Assembly (NCBI RefSeq): GCF_025147325.1
Contig: NZ_CP102262.1
Location: 1,860,001 to 1,924,000, forward strand
Direction of reading: 5' to 3'
Source: Bacteroides stercoris ATCC 43183
GTDB lineage: Bacteria > Bacteroidota > Bacteroidia > Bacteroidales > Bacteroidaceae
DNA: 64,000 nt
The notes beneath the pieces are model-generated. The model was given only the letters and a program-made list of their open reading frames with translations, had not been told where the DNA came from and ran no database searches. Position 1 is the stretch's first letter. Every line of letters begins with the position of its first letter. Of the stretch, positions 1 to 8,488 are shown piece after piece. The translations under genes were made by a program, and so were the position numbers.

Positions 1-1
1 T

Positions 2-1258
2 TCTCGTCCCGGCAATTTTCCTGCCAATTTGCAAGGTATATGGCATAATAATGTAGATGGTCCGTGGCGTGTGGACTATCACAACAATATCAATCTGCAG
101 ATGAACTATTGGCCGGCATGTTCTACCAATCTGAGCGAATGCATGAAACCGCTCATAGATTTCATCCGTACTTTGGTAAAACCTGGTGAGAAGACTGCTC
201 AGGCATATTTTGGGGCTCGTGGCTGGACGGCTTCCATTTCTGGAAATATCTTTGGTTTTACTACACCGTTGGAGAGTGAGAATATGTCGTGGAATTTCAA
301 CCCTATGGCAGGACCATGGCTGGCAACACACATTTGGGAGTATTATGATTACACCAGAGATGTGAAGTTTCTCAAAGAAATCGGTTATGAACTGATTAAA
401 AGTAGTGCTAACTTTGCCGTAGATTACTTATGGCATAAACCCGACGGTACCTATACTGCGGCTCCTTCCACTTCTCCTGAACATGGTCCGGTAGACCAGG
501 GAGCAACCTTCGTACATGCAGTAGTCCGTGAAATTCTACTCGATGCTATCGATGCCAGCAAAGTGCTGCGGGTGGATGCTAAAGAACGCAAATACTGGGA
601 GCAGGTATTGGAGAAGTTGGTTCCTTATAAAATTGGGCGCTATGGTCAGCTGATGGAATGGTCCGGTGATATGGATGATCCGAAAGACCAGCATCGTCAT
701 GTGAACCATCTCTTTGGTTTGCATCCCGGGCATACGGTATCACCGATAACCACCCCTGAACTTTCCGATGCTTCCAGAGTGGTGTTGGAACACCGGGGTG
801 ATGGAGCAACCGGTTGGAGTATGGGTTGGAAACTTAATCAGTGGGCGCGTCTGCACGATGGTAATCATGCTTATAAACTTTTTGGTAATCTCTTAAAACA
901 CGGAACATTGAATAATCTTTGGGACATGCATCCGCCTTTCCAGATTGATGGGAATTTTGGTGGCACGGCCGGTGTTACGGAAATGCTGCTACAAAGTCAC
1001 ATGGGATTCATTCACTTGTTGCCAGCTTTGCCCGATGCTTGGAGTGACGGTTCTGTGTCCGGACTTTGTGCCCGTGGAAATTTTTCATTGGATGTATGCT
1101 GGAAAGATGGAAAGCTGCGACAGGTTGACATTATTTCTTATGCGGGAACACCTTGCATATTGAGATATCGGGACGCTGTGCTGATTTTCAAGACTCAAAA
1201 AGGGAAAAGCTATCGTGTAACCTATCAGAATGGATGTCTGATTTTGAATAAACGATAG
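2..1258 (+). CDS. GH95 alpha-L-fucosidase, C-terminal half (cut by window edge)
   Basis: The reading frame is open from the first bases, so the gene begins upstream of the window; about 418 residues remain of a family that is usually near 800. GH95 enzymes are inverting exo-fucosidases that mainly remove alpha-1,2-linked fucose from glycan ends. Seen: the signature beginning SRPGN and continuing to NINLQMNYWPA (the two Asn of NIN match the catalytic Asn pair of the family), PSTSPEH with the likely general-acid Glu, and QIDGNFGG near the end with the conserved Asp. The C-terminal beta-sandwich (LLPALPDAW) is intact and the stop is clean. It lies just before the SusC gene on the same strand and probably belongs to the same locus. 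Whether the missing N-terminus carries a signal peptide cannot be seen. Confidence 0.9.
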   Translation, partial: SRPGNFPANLQGIWHNNVDGPWRVDYHNNINLQMNYWPACSTNLSECMKPLIDFIRTLVKPGEKTAQAYFGARGWTASISGNIFGFTTPLESENMSWNFNPMAGPWLATHIWEYYDYTRDVKFLKEIGYELIKSSANFAVDYLWHKPDGTYTAAPSTSPEHGPVDQGATFVHAVVREILLDAIDASKVLRVDAKERKYWEQVLEKLVPYKIGRYGQLMEWSGDMDDPKDQHRHVNHLFGLHPGHTVSPITTPELSDASRVVLEHRGDGATGWSMGWKLNQWARLHDGNHAYKLFGNLLKHGTLNNLWDMHPPFQIDGNFGGTAGVTEMLLQSHMGFIHLLPALPDAWSDGSVSGLCARGNFSLDVCWKDGKLRQVDIISYAGTPCILRYRDAVLIFKTQKGKSYRVTYQNGCLILNKR

Positions 1259-1490
1259 ATTTCTTGTTCGTATAGTGAAGTTTATGAATTCTTTTCCTGG
1301 TTGGAAATGAATGTAATACCGATGAAATGGGCATAAATGCTTTATTTCAGAAGCTGGAGTCCTTAAAAATACTATCAATGAAAATATAGTGATTTTTAGA
1401 CCTATTAATAGTGATTTTTGTACTTCGGTTTTTGGATTGTTTTGCAATTTTGCAGCGTTGAAACGACAATATTTATTTAAATTTAATTCT

Positions 1491-4400
1491 ATGAGACAAA
1501 GACTTCAAAAGGCGATGCTTGTGATGGTGCTATGTCTGTTGGCTGTAACCACAGCTCTCGCTCAGGCCATTCAAGTGAAAGGTATTGTGTACGATGGTAA
1601 TGGTGAAACGATGCCTGGTGTAAACGTACATGTAAAAGGTGCTGCCAGTGGTACCATAACTGATGTAAATGGTAATTATACTGTTTCTGTTCCAAATTCC
1701 AATTCTATATTGGTATTCTCTTTTATTGGATATACAACGCAGGAAATAAAAGTAGGTAATCGTACCAATATTAATGTAACATTGAAAGACGACTTGCAGC
1801 AATTGGATGAAGTTGTCGTTGTGGCTTACGGTACGGCTCGCAAGGGTGACTTGACCGGTGCTTTGACTACCATGCGTCCGGATGGCAATGAGGCTATGAA
1901 AGCGACATCTATAGACAATCTGCTTGATGGTAAAGTTGCCGGTCTGGTAGTAAATACAGCATCTGCTACTCCGGGCGCTGCTTCCTCTATTACGATTCGT
2001 GGCGCCAGTTCTTTGCGTGGCGATAACCAACCTTTATATGTGATTGATAATATCCCGCAGGCTTCTACCGGTGAATTTGCTTCTTCTGGTATTTCAGGTG
2101 ACTTTCAGATTGCACAAGACCCCTTGGCTTCGCTGAATCCGGCCGATATTGAAGATATTACCATATTGAAGGATGCTTCTTCTACCGCCATCTATGGTAG
2201 CCGTGGTGCTAATGGTGTCATTTTGATTACTACAAAGAAAGGTAAGGAAGGTAAGGCAAAAGTAAGTGCTTCGGCTAACTTCACCATTGCAGAGCCTTCT
2301 GAACTGTTGAATATGATGAGTTTGCGTGAACATGCCTTGTATCGTAATTCGCGTCAGACGGATGAGAAAAACTGGCAGTTCCACCTGGTTGGTGACGAAG
2401 TACGTTATGTATTCGGTGATGCTACAGGTTCTTATGATCCTGATAAACCTGAATCCTATCATGTGCTGGCTGAACGAAACTGGCAGAAAGAAATTTATCA
2501 AACCGCTTTTTCTCAGAACTATTCCGTATCTGTAAATGGTGGTACAGGTAAGACTACCTACTACGTCTCTGCTAATTTCAAGGATATTGAGGGAACCGTG
2601 AAGCAGACAGGACTGAAGCAAGGTGACTTGCGTGCCAACTTGAATGCCGACTTGTCCAAGGCTGTTTCTCTACGTTTGTCCTTGGCTGGTTCTCTCCGTC
2701 AGAACGATATGATGGCCGGTGGTAATACATTGGGTGGTTCTACAGGTGCCGTTTCACGTACGGCTTTGGACTATGCTCCATATGAAATGCCGGAGGACGA
2801 CCCTGCTTTCGACCAAGAAGCTAAAACAACGGTATTCAGTTGGTTAAATGATTATGTAGACTTGGCTGATGATAAAACTTTCAATGCCAGTTTGGACCTG
2901 ACATGGAAAATCAGCAAGTTTTTGCGTTATAATCTCCGTACCGGTGGTAACATCAATACCAATGAACGTAAACGCTGGTATGGTCTGGAGCTGTATCAGG
3001 GTATGAATAATCAAGGTTACTTGGCCATTTCCAATCTTGACAAGAGCAATTACTCGGTAGAGAATCTGGTAATGTATAATACGAAGCTGGGTTCTTGGGG
3101 TAATTTGGATGGTACAGTCGGTATGACTTACGAGGATTACAATTTCTTGAACAAAAATGTTGTCGGAACCAAGTTTTCTGTAATGGAAATGCGCGAAAAT
3201 GGTATGCACATGGCCGGTTCTCGTGAATATCAGACACCTATTCAGAAAGATTATCAGTTGCTTTCTTACTTGGGACGCGTGAATATCAATCTTTTTGAGA
3301 AATATTTGATAACAGCCTCTATTCGTGCCGATGGTTCCAGCAAGTTTGCCAAGAATAATCGTTGGGGGTATTTTCCCTCTGCTTCTATCGCCTGGCGTTT
3401 GGAACAGGAAGAATTCATGAAGAGTTTGAAATGGCTGAGCCAATTGAAGCTTCGTTTGAGCTATGGTATCACTGGTAACCAGAGTATCGATCCGTATTCT
3501 ACTTTTGCCATGTATGGTGGCGGTAGTATTATCTATGCCGACAAACTGGGCAATGCATTGAATACGCTTACTATTACTAACTTGGCAAACAATAGCTTAA
3601 AATGGGAAAAGACAGCTTCCTGGAACGTGGGAGTAGACTTCGGCTTTTGGAATTCCCGTTTGACAGGTACTATAGATGTTTATAATAAGAAAACTACAGA
3701 CTTGCTTATCAGTCGGGATCTTCCGGGTTCGGCAGGTTTCTCTACAACCTATTATAACCAAGGATCATTGACAAACAAAGGTGTGGAATTCTCACTGAAT
3801 GCCTGCATCATTGACCATAAAGACTGGAAATGGAATGTAAGCGGAAATATTGGTGTCAACAAGGGAAAAATCGGTGATTTGGGTATGTTGCCTGGACAAT
3901 TTGGTGCATTGGGTGAAAGAGTCGGTTACTTTGGTAATTCTTTGGGTGACCACTTCGGTGTAGGCCATGTGTTCCTGGCAGGTGAAGCTCCGGGACAGTT
4001 CTACGGTTATGTGACTGACGGTATCGTACAGGTTGACGATGTGGTAGAAGGTAAGGGCATCCGTTATACTAAGGCTGATGGAACGGAAGGTTACTATAAG
4101 ACTGCCATGGGGCAGACATTGAAAGCCGGTGACGTGAAGTTTGTCGACAGAAACGAAGACGGTGTGGTAGATGATAAGGATAAGGATATTATCGGTAATC
4201 CCAATCCGGACTTTACTTATGGTATCCAGACCAGCCTTTCCTGGAAGTCGCTGACGCTGAAAGCTGCTTTCAACGGCGTACAAGGTCGTGATATATTGAA
4301 CACCGGTAACCGTTACATAAACACACCGGGTATGAAGTCCAACAACATCACTTCTGAAGCTTATCAGGGAATGTGGACTGCCGAAAACCCCAGCAATCTC

Positions 4401-4703
4401 TTCCCCTCGGCCAACTTTGAGGTACAGAACATGGTGATGGATCGTTATGTAGAGGATGGAAGTTATTTTCGGTGTTCAGACATTACATTGAGCTATGTTT
4501 TGCCCAAGAGCCTGATTTCCAAAATCGGAATGAAAAACATGTCAGTATTCGCCAGTGTGAAGAATGCCTTCATCCTTACCGACTACAGCGGTTATGACCC
4601 TGAAGTGAACAGTTTTGCCTTCGACGGACTTCGTCCGGGCGTGGATATGAACTCTTATCCTACACCGCGTTCCTACATCTTCGGTTTGAACCTTACTTTT
4701 TAA
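1491..4703 (+). CDS. SusC-like TonB-dependent outer-membrane transporter
   Basis: A 1070-residue outer-membrane importer that, with its SusD partner, takes oligosaccharides into the periplasm using TonB energy. The start chosen is ATG followed by RQRLQKAM because it opens a normal signal peptide (cleavage near TTALAQ); an upstream in-frame extension has no signal character. Order of domains: signal peptide about 1-24, carboxypeptidase-regulatory-like beta-sandwich about 28-108, the SusC marker DEVVVVAYG, plug domain about 115-235 (DNLLDGKVAG, LYVIDNIP, ILKDASSTAIYGSRGANGVI), then a 22-strand barrel ending in the aromatic residue of LNLTF. There is no STN domain, so signalling to a FecR anti-sigma factor is not expected. 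The SusD gene follows after 35 bp. The cargo is inferred from the neighbouring enzymes to be a fucosylated, sulfated host glycan. Confidence 0.95.
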   Translation: MRQRLQKAMLVMVLCLLAVTTALAQAIQVKGIVYDGNGETMPGVNVHVKGAASGTITDVNGNYTVSVPNSNSILVFSFIGYTTQEIKVGNRTNINVTLKDDLQQLDEVVVVAYGTARKGDLTGALTTMRPDGNEAMKATSIDNLLDGKVAGLVVNTASATPGAASSITIRGASSLRGDNQPLYVIDNIPQASTGEFASSGISGDFQIAQDPLASLNPADIEDITILKDASSTAIYGSRGANGVILITTKKGKEGKAKVSASANFTIAEPSELLNMMSLREHALYRNSRQTDEKNWQFHLVGDEVRYVFGDATGSYDPDKPESYHVLAERNWQKEIYQTAFSQNYSVSVNGGTGKTTYYVSANFKDIEGTVKQTGLKQGDLRANLNADLSKAVSLRLSLAGSLRQNDMMAGGNTLGGSTGAVSRTALDYAPYEMPEDDPAFDQEAKTTVFSWLNDYVDLADDKTFNASLDLTWKISKFLRYNLRTGGNINTNERKRWYGLELYQGMNNQGYLAISNLDKSNYSVENLVMYNTKLGSWGNLDGTVGMTYEDYNFLNKNVVGTKFSVMEMRENGMHMAGSREYQTPIQKDYQLLSYLGRVNINLFEKYLITASIRADGSSKFAKNNRWGYFPSASIAWRLEQEEFMKSLKWLSQLKLRLSYGITGNQSIDPYSTFAMYGGGSIIYADKLGNALNTLTITNLANNSLKWEKTASWNVGVDFGFWNSRLTGTIDVYNKKTTDLLISRDLPGSAGFSTTYYNQGSLTNKGVEFSLNACIIDHKDWKWNVSGNIGVNKGKIGDLGMLPGQFGALGERVGYFGNSLGDHFGVGHVFLAGEAPGQFYGYVTDGIVQVDDVVEGKGIRYTKADGTEGYYKTAMGQTLKAGDVKFVDRNEDGVVDDKDKDIIGNPNPDFTYGIQTSLSWKSLTLKAAFNGVQGRDILNTGNRYINTPGMKSNNITSEAYQGMWTAENPSNLFPSANFEVQNMVMDRYVEDGSYFRCSDITLSYVLPKSLISKIGMKNMSVFASVKNAFILTDYSGYDPEVNSFAFDGLRPGVDMNSYPTPRSYIFGLNLTF

Positions 4704-4738
4704 TTCCATTACACTAACAACTTAAATGACTGAATAAT

Positions 4739-6634
4739 ATGAAGAATTTTAAATATATTGCTTTTTCTTTCCTGCTTACCGGCAGTGCTGTTTTGACCGG
4801 TTGTTTGGATGAAGAGCCCCTTTATTCCCAAAATAATTTGGTGATTTTCAGCAGTGAGTCCAATGCCAGGCAAGCTCTCTTGGGATGCTACGGCTATATG
4901 GCTGCTCCCAACGGATATGGTCAGCAATGGCAGGAATTGCCTATCAGCGCTTCTGGCTTTGCTTGGACAAACCGTAATTCCGGTGAAGACCCTAATGTCA
5001 GTTTAAATGTATTGACTTCCAGTACACAAGTGGAGTATGCTTGGAACGGTATGTATAAAGTAATCGCTGAAGTCAATGCTTTCCTTGACTATTTGAACAA
5101 GAGTGAACTCTCGGATGATATCAAAAACAAGCTGGGGGCAGAAGCACGTTTCTTGCGTGGTGTTGCCTATTACAACTTGGTTTCCCATTTTGGTGACGTT
5201 CCCATGAGAACTTCAGCCTCTTCTTCCGATGGAATCGCTATGCCCCGTACGCCGAAAGAACAGGTGTTCGGATTGATTATCGATGATTTCAAGTCAGCTT
5301 TGGTGTTACCGGAAACACAAAATGATGGCTATGCCACAAGTCTGGCAGCCAAGGCTTATTTGGGCAAAGTGTATCATAAAATGGCTTGCTTGGACATTGA
5401 TAAACAAACGAATCTGAACAATGCCAAAGCCATGTTTGATGAAGTGTACGGAAAATATCAACTTCAACCGAAATTTGGCGACTTGTTTGTAGACAATGTA
5501 AATGGAAGTAAAGAATCAATCTTCCAATTGAACTATAACGCAGAGTCCACTTTGGTATTCAATCGTGCTTGTAACCGTTTTGCTCCGGCTCACTCAAACA
5601 GTGGTATCGCATGGGGGACGTACAAGGCAACCAAAGCGCTTTACGACTGGATGCGTGCTACCTATCCCGGTGATCCCCGTTTGGAAATAAATTTCCTTAC
5701 TAGCTGGCGCCAGCATAAGAATAATCAGGCTGATGATGTACCGCAAAAGGGCGACCAACCGTGTGCCAACGACTCTACTTACTCTTATCCGTACATCACA
5801 TATAAGGTGAAAGGTGTCTATGTGATGAAAGACGGAAAACCAGTAATGGAAAACGGCATACCGCTACAGCAAGATTTTGTAGCAGAACTTCCTTATGCAG
5901 ACATGGAAGACCCTTCGAATCCTTCTATAGCAAAATTTGCTGACTATACCAAGATGGCGGAGGCAATGAATCCTGATAAAAAGGTTCCTTTGACAGGTCA
6001 GGCTCTAAAAGACTCCACACGTTTGGCCCGTATTGGAGAAAGTGTACAAACAGATTATGCAGCTTCTGGCAAAGAACACGCTTCTCCCTATTTCGGAAAA
6101 ATGTTCGATAAGAAAGCTACGGGTACACGCAGTCATAAAAATCTGATTGTATACCGTTATGCCGAAATGTTGCTTTTGATGGCCGATGTATATAATGAAT
6201 TGGGGCAGAAAGACCGTGCTATTGATTTAGCTAATGAGGTACTGACACGTGCCCGACAATCATCTGCAGGGACTTCTGCTCAGCCGGCTGACTGGCCGAA
6301 GACTTTGACGCAGGATGAAGTGAGAGAGCATCTGTATTACGAACGGATCTTTGAATTTGCAGGTGAGCCCAATATGTATGAAATGGTACGGTTGAAAGGT
6401 GTGGAACTCTTTAAAAAAGCCTTGGAAAAACACAATAATCATGAGATAACGAGAGCCTCGGTAGAAACGTATCAGGAAACAAAAAATAATAAGCAGGATC
6501 GTCTTTATAACGAAGCGGAAGGTGGAGCATTAACTCAGGACTTCTTGAAGAAGAATCTGCTATTGCCGATACCTTTGTCAGAAATCAATTATAACGAAGG
6601 TATTACGGTAGATGACAACAACTTTGGTTATTAA
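4739..6634 (+). CDS. SusD/RagB-family surface glycan-binding lipoprotein
   Basis: A 631-residue surface lipoprotein that caps the SusC barrel and captures glycan. The signal peptide ends in the lipobox LTGC (Cys22) and is followed by the acidic stretch LDEE, which fits the export signal that sends Bacteroides lipoproteins to the cell surface. The N-terminal SusD tetratricopeptide part includes LGAEARFLRGVAYYNLV, and the C-terminal RagB part includes RYAEMLLLMADVYNELG and the closing LLPIPLSEINYN, all typical of the family. Length is slightly above the usual 500-600. It is co-transcribed with susC, and a strong hairpin with T-run follows 40 bp after the stop. The ligand is not determinable from sequence. 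Confidence 0.95.
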   Translation: MKNFKYIAFSFLLTGSAVLTGCLDEEPLYSQNNLVIFSSESNARQALLGCYGYMAAPNGYGQQWQELPISASGFAWTNRNSGEDPNVSLNVLTSSTQVEYAWNGMYKVIAEVNAFLDYLNKSELSDDIKNKLGAEARFLRGVAYYNLVSHFGDVPMRTSASSSDGIAMPRTPKEQVFGLIIDDFKSALVLPETQNDGYATSLAAKAYLGKVYHKMACLDIDKQTNLNNAKAMFDEVYGKYQLQPKFGDLFVDNVNGSKESIFQLNYNAESTLVFNRACNRFAPAHSNSGIAWGTYKATKALYDWMRATYPGDPRLEINFLTSWRQHKNNQADDVPQKGDQPCANDSTYSYPYITYKVKGVYVMKDGKPVMENGIPLQQDFVAELPYADMEDPSNPSIAKFADYTKMAEAMNPDKKVPLTGQALKDSTRLARIGESVQTDYAASGKEHASPYFGKMFDKKATGTRSHKNLIVYRYAEMLLLMADVYNELGQKDRAIDLANEVLTRARQSSAGTSAQPADWPKTLTQDEVREHLYYERIFEFAGEPNMYEMVRLKGVELFKKALEKHNNHEITRASVETYQETKNNKQDRLYNEAEGGALTQDFLKKNLLLPIPLSEINYNEGITVDDNNFGY

Positions 6635-6673
6635 TCTATTTTTGCCTTAGTAGCAGTTTTGCAGATATTTGCT

Positions 6674-6712
6674 GGAGGCATAGAGTAGTTGTTTGCTCTG
6701 TGCCTCCTTTTA
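6674..6712 (+). terminator. Rho-independent terminator of the susCD operon
   Basis: GGAGGCATAGAG pairs with CTCTGTGCCTCC (12 bp with one G-U pair) around a 10-nt loop and is followed by TTTTATTTATT. It lies directly downstream of susD and separates it from the sulfatase operon. Confidence 0.9.
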
Positions 6713-6887
6713 TTTATTAAGCTAAGTCCGGGATGCACTCTCCATACTAATCAAAATAATATGAAAATAGCGATTATTGGAGTTTTTATAGTAAATATAG
6801 GGCTGTAATCTATATAAGAGCTTGCCATTTTTGCAGACGGAATTAATAATATAGTGTGTGTAATCCATAATTCGTAATCCTAATAAA

Positions 6888-8465
6888 ATGAAAACAACAC
6901 ATGTACTTTTTTCAGTAGCAGGGGTGACTATTGTATCTTCCTCACTTTTTTCTTGCCAGCAAAAGCAGGAACAGAAATATAAGCCGTATAATATTGTGTA
7001 CATCATGACCGATGACCATACGGCACAGATGATGAGTTGCTATGATCGTCGTTATGTTCATACTCCCAATTTAGACCGTATTGCGTCTGATGGAGTGCGA
7101 TTTGCCAATAGTTTTGTGGCCAATTCGCTTAGCGGGCCTAGTCGTGCCTGCATGCTCACAGGTAAACACAGTTGCGGTAATAAGTTTTACGACAATAGTA
7201 CTTGCGTATTTGATGGTACTCAGCAGACTTTCCCGAAAATTTTGCGTGAAAACGGTTATCAGACAGCAATTATCGGGAAGTGGCACTTGGAAAGTCTTCC
7301 TACTGGATTCGATTATTGGGAAATTGTTCCCGGTCAGGGTAATTACTACAATCCGGATTTTATTAACATGAACAACGACACTATCCGGAAGAAAGGATAT
7401 ATAACGAATCTTATCACAGATATGAGTATTGACTGGATGGAAAACTCACGGGACAAGAAGAAGCCGTTCTGTCTGCTCATTCACCACAAAGCCATCCACC
7501 GGAATTGGTTACCGGAAATCAAAAATCTTTCACTTTACGAAGATAAAGTCTTTCCATTGCCGGAAAATTTCCATGATGATTACGAAGGACGTATTGCCGC
7601 TGCTTCTCAGGAAATGGGCATTGCTGAAGATATGGATCTTATATATGATTTGAAAATGCTGAAAGACGGTCAGGAGTCGCGTTTGAAAAAGACATATGAA
7701 TGTATGCTGAACCGTATGGACTCGCTTGAGCGCAAGCAGTTTGAAGATTTTTACGCACCTATTACTGAAGAGTTCTATAAGCTCAACTTGAAAGGCAAGG
7801 AACTGGCGGAATGGAAATATCAGCGGTATATGAGAGACTATATGAAGGTGGTTAAGTCATTGGATGACAATGTCGGAAGAATTCTGGATTATTTGGAAGA
7901 CAAAGGTATGCTGGAAAATACATTGGTGGTTTATACCTCTGATCAGGGATTCTACATGGGTGAGCACGGATGGTTTGACAAACGTTTCATGTATGAGGAG
8001 TCTATGCACACACCATTGCTTATGCATCTGCCCAAAGGGTTGAATGCAAAAGGAGAAATCCGTGAGATGGTACAGAACATCGACTATGCTCCTACCTTTC
8101 TGGAACTTGCTGGCATTCCAGTACCCGAGGATATGCACGGAGTATCATTGCTGCCGCTATTGAGAGGTGAGCATCCGGTGGATTGGCGCAAGGCTTTGTA
8201 CTATCATTTTTATGAATATCCGGCAGAGCATATGGTTAAACGTCATTACGGAGTACGGACAGACCGTTTCAAACTTATTCATTTTTACAATGATATTGAC
8301 ACTTGGGAGCTGTATGACCTGAAGGAGGATCCTACAGAAATGCATAATTTATACGGAAACAGCGACTATGCGTCAATTGTAGATAGTTTGAAAGAAACCA
8401 TGCTGGAGCTGCAAGAGCAGTATAACGATCCGGTGCGGTTCTCGCCGGAACGTGATAGAGACTGA
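6888..8465 (+). CDS. S1-family sulfatase lipoprotein, probably GlcNAc-6-O-sulfatase (S1_11-like)
   Basis: A 525-residue sulfatase that should remove sulfate esters from sugars in the periplasm or at the outer membrane. The lipobox is LFSC (Cys23). Metal ligands are in MTDDH (Asp42, Asp43). The formylglycine motif is SGPSR at residues 82-86, a serine-type site that needs an anaerobic radical-SAM maturase encoded elsewhere. Further family marks are IGKWHLES and YTSDQGFYMGEHGWFDKR. From memory the DDHTAQMMSCYD and GPSRACMLTGKH blocks closely resemble gut N-acetylglucosamine-6-sulfatases, and the adjacent GH20 gene would act on the desulfated GlcNAc; this specificity is inference. It is the first gene of a three-gene operon and the next start follows after 23 bp. 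Confidence 0.92.
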   Translation: MKTTHVLFSVAGVTIVSSSLFSCQQKQEQKYKPYNIVYIMTDDHTAQMMSCYDRRYVHTPNLDRIASDGVRFANSFVANSLSGPSRACMLTGKHSCGNKFYDNSTCVFDGTQQTFPKILRENGYQTAIIGKWHLESLPTGFDYWEIVPGQGNYYNPDFINMNNDTIRKKGYITNLITDMSIDWMENSRDKKKPFCLLIHHKAIHRNWLPEIKNLSLYEDKVFPLPENFHDDYEGRIAAASQEMGIAEDMDLIYDLKMLKDGQESRLKKTYECMLNRMDSLERKQFEDFYAPITEEFYKLNLKGKELAEWKYQRYMRDYMKVVKSLDDNVGRILDYLEDKGMLENTLVVYTSDQGFYMGEHGWFDKRFMYEESMHTPLLMHLPKGLNAKGEIREMVQNIDYAPTFLELAGIPVPEDMHGVSLLPLLRGEHPVDWRKALYYHFYEYPAEHMVKRHYGVRTDRFKLIHFYNDIDTWELYDLKEDPTEMHNLYGNSDYASIVDSLKETMLELQEQYNDPVRFSPERDRD

Positions 8466-8488
8466 TTTTTCACTATATAAATATAGAA

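Noticed and set aside
1417..1452. Promoter of the first susC gene
   Set aside because: CAATTTTG and TTTG are present, but the -7 box lacks the TA and the spacing is long, so it is not listed as a feature.
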